DNA of 5,102 bases, from NCBI GenBank assembly GCA_002293845.1, contig DBEA01000003.1, forward strand, positions 1 through 5,102, given 5' to 3'. Origin of the DNA: Patescibacteria group bacterium UBA918 (GTDB lineage: Bacteria > Patescibacteriota > Minisyncoccia > Phycocordibacterales > UBA918). Positions 1 to 4,575 of the stretch are shown one piece after another. A program made the translations under genes and the position numbers. The notes below the pieces were generated by a model. The model saw only the letters and a list, made by a program, of their open reading frames with translations, did not search any database and had not been told where the DNA came from. Each line of letters begins with the position of its first letter. The first letter of the stretch is position 1.

Positions 1-405
1 CTGGCCTTCTCTATCGCCGCTCCGGGGGTAGTATCCTTTGATCGAGTGCTCTTGGTCTTGACCACTATCGTTTCCTTAGAAGCCATCTATCTGGCTATAT
101 TCATACAAATGACCATCAATATGCAGGCAGAAGCTATCGCTGAGGTGGAACAGGACATTGATGAGATTCAGGAAAACGTCGGCGAAATTCAGGAAGACAT
201 CGAGGATATCCAGGAAGACGTCGAAGAGATCGGCGAGGATGTAGAGGAACTACACGAAGACGTCGAGGAGATCAGCGAAGACGTTGAGGAAATCAGTGAC
301 GATGAGGCCGAGGAACGCCGCAAAGAGGAGCAGAAGGAGACCTTACAGAACATCTACGACACCATCCAAAAGTTGACCGGGGAGATCGAGAGATTGAAGA
401 AGTAG
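1..405 (+). CDS. DUF1003-like membrane protein, C-terminal part, with acidic coiled-coil tail
   Basis: The frame is open from base 1 to a TAG at 403-405, giving 134 visible residues; the start lies outside the window. Visible residues 1-40 hold a short loop (FDRVLLVLTT) and one hydrophobic segment around residues 16-36 containing IVSLEAIYLAIFI. This pattern resembles the second membrane helix of DUF1003 proteins (FDP-x-PF...VSLEAI-x-L...), although the usual SQNR after the helix is replaced by MTINMQ. The rest is soluble: seven tandem acidic heptads (visible residues 52-100), then a charged helix rich in Glu, Lys and Arg ending ERLKK. Hydrophobic residues at positions 2 and 5 of each heptad predict a coiled coil, probably an oligomerisation or partner-binding stalk at the membrane. 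A GTG at 46 is internal, because the homologous region begins upstream of it. Function is unknown. The DUF1003 call rests on one helix and is moderate; the coiled coil is clear. Confidence 0.65.
   Translation: MAFSIAAPGVVSFDRVLLVLTTIVSLEAIYLAIFIQMTINMQAEAIAEVEQDIDEIQENVGEIQEDIEDIQEDVEEIGEDVEELHEDVEEISEDVEEISDDEAEERRKEEQKETLQNIYDTIQKLTGEIERLKK
154..300 (+). repeat. Seven tandem 21-bp units encoding acidic heptads
   Basis: The 147 bases divide exactly into seven 21-bp units. They encode DIDEIQE, NVGEIQE, DIEDIQE, DVEEIGE, DVEELHE, DVEEISE and DVEEISD. The protein repeat is tighter than the DNA repeat: codons vary synonymously (for example GAC/GAT and GAG/GAA). The array is therefore not a very recent slippage product and the heptad is probably under selection. 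Val/Ile at position 2 and Ile/Leu at position 5 give a 3-4 hydrophobic spacing. Nearly all other positions are Asp or Glu. Confidence 0.9.
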
Positions 406-436
406 ATCCGACAGTTAAACTTGAGACGTTGTTTAG

Positions 437-468
437 AAAACGACCGGTCCTAAAGGACCGGTCGTTTT
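437..468. terminator. Intrinsic, probably bidirectional terminator between convergent genes
   Basis: This is a perfect 14-bp inverted repeat, AAAACGACCGGTCC (437-450) pairing with 455-468, around a 4-nt TAAA loop. A GC-rich core is flanked by A4 on the left and T4-G-T4 on the right. It lies 32 nt after the stop of the + strand DUF1003-like gene and so terminates it. The A tract on the left becomes a U tract in the opposite direction, so it could also end the nrdB-nrdA transcript. Confidence 0.9.
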
Positions 469-483
469 GTTTTACACGCGTAG

Positions 484-608
484 TGAAGCGGGAAAATCGG
501 ATGCAGTCGTGCCGGTTGAAGGAAATTTCGTGAGCGAGACGTATGTGGGTATACGACGACGAACAAAATTTCCGAAACTGGTGCGAATGCGCCGATTTTT
601 CCGCTTCA
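484..608 (-). repeat. 125-bp imperfect palindrome starting at the nrdA stop codon (element copy 2)
   Basis: Outer arms 484-500 (TGAAGCGGGAAAATCGG) and 592-608 are complementary over 17 bp with one mismatch. Pairing continues inward in register: 503-505/588-590, 507-509/584-586, 512-513/580-581, 515-517/576-578, 521-528/566-573 (GGAAATTT/AAATTTCC) and 540-544/551-555 (CGTAT/ATACG), with the tip around 545-550. Nearly the whole segment folds into one long interrupted hairpin. The arm at 606-608 is the nrdA stop codon. It shares AAAATCGGATG (493-503) and GCCGATTTT (591-599) with the copy after nrdB, at the same offsets from its ends. No protein gene is supported here. Assigning both copies to one family is inference; the palindrome itself is read directly. 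Confidence 0.8.
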
Positions 609-2285
609 TTTTTGGAGCTTCTGGCGGGTGAGGGCCTGCGCCGCATTCATCGAATGCTGATAATACAGCGCTTTGATGCCCTTCTTCCATGCGGTCAAGT
701 AAAGTTGATTGATCTCTTTGGCTGGCACACCCGGAGGCACCATGATGTTCAACGACTGACCTTGATCGATGTACTTCTGACGGGTCGCCGCCTGATCGAT
801 GACGATCGCCTGATCCAGTTCGGCAAAGGTACGGAATATCATCTTCTCTTCGTCGGACAGGAAATCGAGATGCTGAACCGATCCGTCATGATCGCGAATG
901 GAAGACCAGATTTCCTTGGTGTTCTTGCCCTTTTCTTCGAGGAGTTCCTCCAAAAACGGATTCTTGATGGTCACCTTGAGCTTAGCCACGTCCTTCACAT
1001 AGGCGTTAGACCAGACCGGCTCGATCGACTGCGACACCTGGCCCAATATGAAGGCCGAGGAGGTGGTGGGAGCGATCGCGAAAACGGTGGTGTTGCGACG
1101 GCCGTAGCCCTTCAAAACCTCCGGCTCACCGAACTCGGTGGCGAGCTGTTTCGACGCGGCATCGCCCTTTTCTTTCAAATCCTTCCAGATATCCTCGTTC
1201 ATCCGCAAAGCTTCGGCGCTCTCGAACGGTATGCGCTTCGACTGGAGATAAGAGTGCCAGCCTAGCACTCCCAGGCCCAGGGCCCGGTGATTCTTGGCGA
1301 AGTTGTAGGCGCGCTCCATGAACAAGAAAGCTTGTTTGTCCGCTCGCTTGTCGGAGTCGCGTAGCGCCTCCAAACGCTCGCAGAAATCGGTCAAGACGGC
1401 ATCGAGCAGAGCTACCATCGTTTCGACGAAATCGGTGTCTTTCCATTCGTCGTAGTGCAGAAGATTCATGGAAGAAAGACAGCACACGAAGGAGTTCCAC
1501 TCGTCCGACGGCAACATGATCTCCGAACAGAGGTTCGAAGCCACGATCTTCATGTCCTTGTCTTTGTAGACCTCCGGCTTGTTATTGTTGGCATTGCCGG
1601 TGAAAAGGATGTAGGGATAACCGATCTCGCCCCGGCGCTGGATGACCTTGGCCCAGACCTTTCGCTTCTCCTCATCGCCGTCGATCATGGCTTGCATCCA
1701 TTCGTCGCCGGCCGTGACGGCGTGGGTCATGTTCTGGATCGGATTGCCTTCGGTGCCGATCTCCAAAAATTCCATGATGTCCGGGTGTTCGACCGGCAGA
1801 TAGGGTGAGAAGGAGCCGCGTCGGACCTTGCCCTGCGACACCACGTGGATCAATGTCTCGAACATTTGCATGAAATGGACCGGGCCGTTCGATGATCCGT
1901 TATTCTTGATCTCCGCCCCGCGCGGGCGCAACGCGCCGAAATAACCAGAAGTGCCACCCCCGTACTTGGACATCATGCCGTTCTCGGCGTGGGTGTACAT
2001 GATGCTGGACATGTCATCGGCCAGATAAGAGCCGAAACAGCTGATCGGCAAACCTCGACCCAATCCGAAGTTAGCCCACACTGGTGTCGAAAACGACACC
2101 CAGCCCTTCGAGACGTAATCGTAAAGTTTATCGGCGTAGCCGGGACGTTTCAGTATTTTTTCGGCATGATCGGCGATCTGACGCACGCGCTCTTCTGGGG
2201 TCTGTCCCTCGAGGGTGTAACCGCGCGACATGAACTGTCGTGAATTATCGTTGAGCCAGTACCAGGGTTGCTTCCGATCGATCAT
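606..2285 (-). CDS. nrdA: Ribonucleoside-diphosphate reductase, alpha (catalytic) subunit, class I, without ATP-cone and without C-terminal Cys pair
   Basis: Reduces ribonucleoside diphosphates to deoxy forms in the cytoplasm, using a radical delivered by NrdB. The protein is 559 residues. Residues seen, with E. coli NrdA counterparts: C83 (C225) in PISCFGS; N251, C253 and E255 (N437, C439, E441) in SNLCSEI; C268 (C462) in FVCCLSS; the phosphate loop APTTSS at 405-410; and the radical-transfer pair Y541-Y542 (Y730-Y731) in ALYYQHS. Only about 80 residues precede C83, so the N-terminal ATP-cone of E. coli-type NrdA is absent. This matches the short Bacteroidetes-like form. The start is firm: an in-frame TAA lies at 2304-2306 with no usable start between. 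No Shine-Dalgarno is visible. The protein ends NAAQALTRQKLQK, so the usual terminal C-x-x-C is missing and does not appear in any downstream frame. It lies 172 nt after nrdB on the same strand, presumably in one operon. Confidence 0.97.
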   Translation of the reverse strand: MIDRKQPWYWLNDNSRQFMSRGYTLEGQTPEERVRQIADHAEKILKRPGYADKLYDYVSKGWVSFSTPVWANFGLGRGLPISCFGSYLADDMSSIMYTHAENGMMSKYGGGTSGYFGALRPRGAEIKNNGSSNGPVHFMQMFETLIHVVSQGKVRRGSFSPYLPVEHPDIMEFLEIGTEGNPIQNMTHAVTAGDEWMQAMIDGDEEKRKVWAKVIQRRGEIGYPYILFTGNANNNKPEVYKDKDMKIVASNLCSEIMLPSDEWNSFVCCLSSMNLLHYDEWKDTDFVETMVALLDAVLTDFCERLEALRDSDKRADKQAFLFMERAYNFAKNHRALGLGVLGWHSYLQSKRIPFESAEALRMNEDIWKDLKEKGDAASKQLATEFGEPEVLKGYGRRNTTVFAIAPTTSSAFILGQVSQSIEPVWSNAYVKDVAKLKVTIKNPFLEELLEEKGKNTKEIWSSIRDHDGSVQHLDFLSDEEKMIFRTFAELDQAIVIDQAATRQKYIDQGQSLNIMVPPGVPAKEINQLYLTAWKKGIKALYYQHSMNAAQALTRQKLQK

Positions 2286-2333
2286 AAAGTTTATGGGTAG
2301 AAGTTAGTAAGTAGAGGGTAGATGGTAGTTTAA
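2286..2333 (-). promoter_or_regulatory. G-free leader upstream of nrdA
   Basis: The 48 nt directly before the nrdA ATG contain no G in the transcript (no C on the + strand between 2286 and 2333). They repeat CTACC three times. There is no Shine-Dalgarno. Such a stretch should be unstructured, leaving an open ribosome landing zone between the large hairpin at 2336-2459 and the start codon. The composition is seen directly; the role is inference. Confidence 0.45.
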
Positions 2334-2335
2334 CA

Positions 2336-2459
2336 AAATCTGTAAAAATCGGATGGATGACGCGGAGACTAGGCAAAAAAGTCAGGAGTGGGACAAATTA
2401 GTCCAGCGAGTGACTTTTTTGCCGTAACGACAAAGTCAGCCGCCGATTTTCACAGATTT
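2336..2459 (-). repeat. 124-bp imperfect palindrome starting at the nrdB stop codon (element copy 1)
   Basis: All but one stem share a single symmetry axis at 2397.5. The outer 17 bp are 2336-2352/2443-2459, with one mismatch that is a G-U wobble in the minus-strand transcript. The middle 13 bp are 2372-2384/2411-2423 (GGCAAAAAAGTCA/TGACTTTTTTGCC). The tip is 2391-2394/2401-2404 (GGAC/GTCC) with a 6-nt loop. A further 7-bp stem with one mismatch, 2355-2361/2435-2441, is offset by one base. The right arm enters the nrdB stop codon. The segment occupies most of the nrdB-nrdA gap and would be transcribed. It could be a structured RNA affecting stability, processing or partial termination, or a small non-autonomous mobile element. 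No G-C rich stem followed by a clean U tract is present, so it is not a standard terminator. Confidence 0.85.
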
Positions 2460-3777
2460 AGAATAGGTCGTCGCTAGTGACGGACGACTGTCGCTTGCTG
2501 TAGTTGATCGAACGCTTGTCGAAGAAATCGACATGCTTGGTGGCGATGACCTCGTCGTTGAACCATTCGGTCTTGTCGATCAAGGCCTCGTCGACCGAGA
2601 AGACGGCCGACATACCGATCGAGCGCAAAGAATTGTTGAGGCGATGCTTGATGAACTCCTTGACCTGATCTTTGGGCAGGAATTCTAGCTCGCCTTCCTC
2701 GAAGATCCAATCGACGATGGCGCTCTCGGCCTGATAGGCCTCGACGCACATCATGCGCACAGTTTCGCGATGCTCCTCATCGAACCACTCGGGATGTTCG
2801 TTCCTGATTATGTTGATAAGATCGATGCCGAACATGCCATGGATCTGCTCCTCCTTCGAGGTGGCCTCGACGGCGTTCGAGATGCCCTTAAACAGGTTCT
2901 TGTACTTATTGAACGACATCATGATGAGGAACTGCGAGAAGAGAGAGACGTGCTCGATAAAGAGAGCGAAGAGAAGCACCGCCTGAGAATACTCTCTGGC
3001 CTCTCCTGTCTTCGAAAAAGCGATGACCTTATCGAGGTACTCCACACGCTTCTTGATGACCGGCACTTCGGTCAGTTTCTTAAACTCGTCGTTGAGTCCG
3101 AGTATCTCCAAAAGATGGGCGTAGGCGTCCATATGACGCACCTCGGATTCCGCAAAAGTGAAACCGACCGCGCCGACCTCCGGCTTGGGAATGCGACCGT
3201 AGATGTTCCCCCAGAAACTTTTCACCGCGACCTCGATCTGCGCGATCGCTAGCATCGTCTTTTTGATCGCACCTCTTTCGTGGTCAGCTACGCGCGTCTT
3301 GAAATCGTCGATGTCGCGCATGTAGTTGAACTCGGTATGCAGCCAATAGGAGTGGCGGATGGCAGTCACATATTCGTAGAGTTCGGGATATTCATAGGGA
3401 CGCAGATTGGTTCGCTTTCGGAAGATGTCGCGATTGCGCAAGCGTTTGCGTTCGGCGCGATAGATGATGTAGGCCTTGGCCGTCTCGAAGAAACCGAGCT
3501 CCATAAGGCCCGCCTCCACTAAGTCTTGGATCTCCTCGACGGTCGGATAACCGTCGACGCACTTGCCGTAGTGATGATCGCCGGGCTCGGCCGAAGCCGC
3601 GGCCACGCACATGGCGACGATCTTCTCATGCACCAAACCGGCCACCTTGGCCGCATCGGCGGCACCCCCTTCGTTGGTCTCGTTGAAGGCCTTGAGAACG
3701 GCCGATTCGATCTTGTTCACTTTGAAATCGACGACCGAACCGTCGCGCTTACGGATCTGAGTAATTTCCATAGGCAT
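2458..3777 (-). CDS. nrdB: Ribonucleoside-diphosphate reductase, beta (radical-generating) subunit with N-terminal ATP-cone
   Basis: Houses the dimetal centre that starts the radical used by NrdA. It has 439 residues against about 320-380 for cone-less NrdB. Residues 4-110 form an ATP-cone: ITQIRKRDG near the start, NKIESAVLKAF, then TVEEIQDLVE and YIIYRAERKRLR. It contains an extra segment at about 58-77 (HHYGKC). The ferritin-like domain follows. Inferred metal ligands, with E. coli counterparts, are E182 (D84), E212 and H215 (E115, H118), E275 (E204), E310 and H313 (E238, H241). Y219 sits at the Y122 radical position in RHMDAYAHLL, and W145 matches W48. The tail NYSKRQSSVTSDDLF resembles the NrdB end that docks on NrdA; Y426 may be the transfer tyrosine. 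Family knowledge: NrdB-borne ATP-cones, described in Leeuwenhoekiella blandensis, let dATP shut the enzyme down by oligomerising the beta subunit. ATG at 3777 is used; ATG at 3771 is an alternative. No Shine-Dalgarno is visible. Confidence 0.97.
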   Translation of the reverse strand: MPMEITQIRKRDGSVVDFKVNKIESAVLKAFNETNEGGAADAAKVAGLVHEKIVAMCVAAASAEPGDHHYGKCVDGYPTVEEIQDLVEAGLMELGFFETAKAYIIYRAERKRLRNRDIFRKRTNLRPYEYPELYEYVTAIRHSYWLHTEFNYMRDIDDFKTRVADHERGAIKKTMLAIAQIEVAVKSFWGNIYGRIPKPEVGAVGFTFAESEVRHMDAYAHLLEILGLNDEFKKLTEVPVIKKRVEYLDKVIAFSKTGEAREYSQAVLLFALFIEHVSLFSQFLIMMSFNKYKNLFKGISNAVEATSKEEQIHGMFGIDLINIIRNEHPEWFDEEHRETVRMMCVEAYQAESAIVDWIFEEGELEFLPKDQVKEFIKHRLNNSLRSIGMSAVFSVDEALIDKTEWFNDEVIATKHVDFFDKRSINYSKRQSSVTSDDLF

Positions 3778-3793
3778 ATTAATTACACGACTG

Positions 3794-3820
3794 ATAATAA
3801 AACCGCTTTCGCGGGAACAA
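3794..3820 (-). promoter_or_regulatory. Weak candidate start-proximal promoter of nrdB
   Basis: On the minus strand, TTGTTC (3815-3820) and TATTAT (3794-3799) are separated by 15 bp, and the -10 lies 16 nt before the nrdB ATG. Transcription from here would give a nearly leaderless mRNA, which would agree with the missing Shine-Dalgarno. The spacing is short and the -35 is poor, so this is only a candidate. Confidence 0.25.
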
Positions 3821-3904
3821 CGTTCAACGAATCACTACTCGCGCGCAAAACCTATCGGCGGTGTGTGCGATGGGGCTTGCGAACGAACGATCTTCTCCAA
3901 GCAC

Positions 3905-3924
3905 GAACTTCGGACAGAACTTCG
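3905..3924. repeat. Tandem GAACTTCG octamer, possible operator
   Basis: GAACTTCG occurs at 3905-3912 and again at 3917-3924, a 12-bp period. Each copy contains the palindrome GAA-C-TTC; the first extends to CGAA-C-TTCG. The pair falls at the predicted start point of the extended -10 promoter, where a repressor would act. The binding protein is unknown. Confidence 0.35.
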
Positions 3925-3933
3925 TACTCACCT

Positions 3934-3942
3934 ATCATACCA
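3934..3942 (-). promoter_or_regulatory. Candidate extended -10 promoter element for nrdB
   Basis: The minus strand reads TGGTATGAT: a TG-n extension plus a hexamer one base off TATAAT. No good -35 lies at 17 bp, as is common for extended -10 promoters. Transcription would start near 3927, giving a leader of about 150 nt before nrdB. Confidence 0.35.
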
Positions 3943-3979
3943 ACTTTCGAAACCTGCTCTCGACGCTCCCCTACTAGAG

Positions 3980-3988
3980 TTATCCACA
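3980..3988 (+). promoter_or_regulatory. DnaA-box consensus upstream of nrdB
   Basis: TTATCCACA is an exact match to the bacterial DnaA-box consensus TTATnCACA. It is the only copy noticed in the window and lies in non-coding DNA about 200 bp upstream of nrdB and about 57 bp upstream of the predicted start point. In E. coli, DnaA binds near the nrdAB promoter and ties dNTP synthesis to replication, so the placement is meaningful. A chance match remains possible. Confidence 0.5.
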
Positions 3989-4046
3989 AGCCTAAACTCG
4001 CAATCACTTTTAGCGAAACAGCAACGTTGACGGGTGGCCGATTTGA

Positions 4047-4090
4047 GGCCAAAAAATGCCGGCGGCTCTGGCCGCCGGCATTTTTTGGCC
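4047..4090. terminator. Strong perfect hairpin terminator after mscL
   Basis: A perfect 20-bp inverted repeat, 4047-4066 pairing with 4071-4090, encloses a 4-nt TCTG loop. The core TGCCGGCGGC stem is flanked by A6 and T6, so it can terminate in both directions. Outside the T tract an extra GGCC pairs as well, lengthening the stem past the usual terminator design. It lies 11 nt after the mscL stop and separates mscL from the nrdB control region. Confidence 0.93.
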
Positions 4091-4101
4091 GTCTCCTAGA
4101 C

Positions 4102-4512
4102 TTACCCGTGCTTAAGAGAATCTCTGATCTCTCGCAGAAGTTTCACCTCCTCGGTCGGTTCGGCAACCTTCTCCGATTCGGGCTTCGCCGCCTCCTTGCG
4201 CTCTAGCGATCGCAACACCTTGATGGCCACGAATATCGCCCACGCGATGATGAGGAAATCGATGACCGATTGCAGGAACACCCCGTAAGTGACACTCGCC
4301 CCGTCCACCTGAACAGACAAGCCCTTGAAATCGATGCCGCCGGTCAGGATGCCGAATATCGGCATGATGATATTGTCCACCAGCGACGACACGATCTTAT
4401 TGAAAGCCGTGCCGACGACGACCGCGACCGCCAGATCTAGGACATTGCCTTTAAGAGCGAAGGCTTTGAATTCCTCCAATACGCCCTTGGCTTTTTCTCC
4501 GTATGCGTTCAT
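4102..4512 (-). CDS. mscL: Large-conductance mechanosensitive channel MscL
   Basis: A pentameric inner-membrane pore that opens under membrane tension to release solutes during hypo-osmotic shock. From ATG at 4512 it has 136 residues, the same length as E. coli MscL. In order: an amphipathic N-terminal helix (VLEEFKAFALKGN); pore helix TM1 at about 24-49 (VLDLAVAVVVGTAFNKIVSSLVDNIIMP); a short periplasmic loop (GGIDFKGLSV); TM2 at about 77-100 (YGVFLQSVIDFLIIAWAIF); a charged Ala/Glu/Lys linker; and the C-terminal helix EEVKLLREIRDSLK. At the constriction, E. coli G22 corresponds to A30 and G30 to N38, while G26 is kept as G34. The frame extends upstream to a TTG at 4563, but those 17 extra residues are not part of the family. 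No Shine-Dalgarno precedes the ATG; an A/T-only stem (4520-4525/4533-4538) does. It lies 63 nt after the YibE/F gene and may be co-transcribed with it. Confidence 0.97.
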   Translation of the reverse strand: MNAYGEKAKGVLEEFKAFALKGNVLDLAVAVVVGTAFNKIVSSLVDNIIMPIFGILTGGIDFKGLSVQVDGASVTYGVFLQSVIDFLIIAWAIFVAIKVLRSLERKEAAKPESEKVAEPTEEVKLLREIRDSLKHG

Positions 4513-4575
4513 AAAAAATGATTTAGGTTTTTTAAATCTCTGATTCCGACCTTGGATGTCCAATCCGAAAGCAGG

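Larger units (their letters stand above)
3778..4046 (-). promoter_or_regulatory. Non-coding control region upstream of nrdB
   Basis: About 270 bases between the mscL terminator and nrdB contain no convincing gene. They hold a DnaA-box consensus (3980-3988), an extended -10-like element (3934-3942), a tandem octamer (3905-3912 and 3917-3924), a perfect TTTCGAAA palindrome (3945-3952), and a small CCGC-GAAA-GCGG hairpin close to the start codon (3803-3814 on +). No NrdR-box-like palindrome was recognised. The density of sites fits a regulated promoter for the RNR operon, but each assignment is by eye. Confidence 0.55.

Noticed and set aside
484..608. Integron attC sites: long palindromes at gene 3' ends, with GTTTAAC at 2328-2334 and GTTAAAC at 414-420 nearby.
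   Set aside because: The GTT-type heptamers lie outside the palindromes and have no complementary partner at the other end. The arms lack the conserved core-site pair, and no integrase gene is present. The similarity is in position and fold only.
606..608. nrdA TGA read as selenocysteine or glycine, restoring a redox tail.
   Set aside because: Read-through gives a long extension with no nearby Cys, ending in unlikely sequence. No convincing selenocysteine-insertion hairpin was seen, and nothing else in the window suggests recoding.
543..1265. Long + strand frame opposite nrdA, and similar frames opposite nrdB and mscL.
   Set aside because: They are antisense shadows of well-recognised genes, and their translations show no domain features.
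3852..4052. A 66-codon minus-strand frame in the nrdB control region.
   Set aside because: It starts with TTG inside the mscL terminator stem, has no recognisable protein features, and runs through the promoter-like elements.
4520..4538. GATTTA/TAAATC stem followed by ATTTTTT as a terminator between the YibE/F gene and mscL.
   Set aside because: The stem is only 6 bp with a single G-C pair, too weak for a terminator by itself.
4513..4563. N-terminal extension of MscL from the TTG at 4563.
   Set aside because: The ATG at 4512 gives the standard 136-residue family length. The extra 17 residues (DIQGRNQRF...) do not match the family, and the DNA there is an A/T-rich intergenic stretch.
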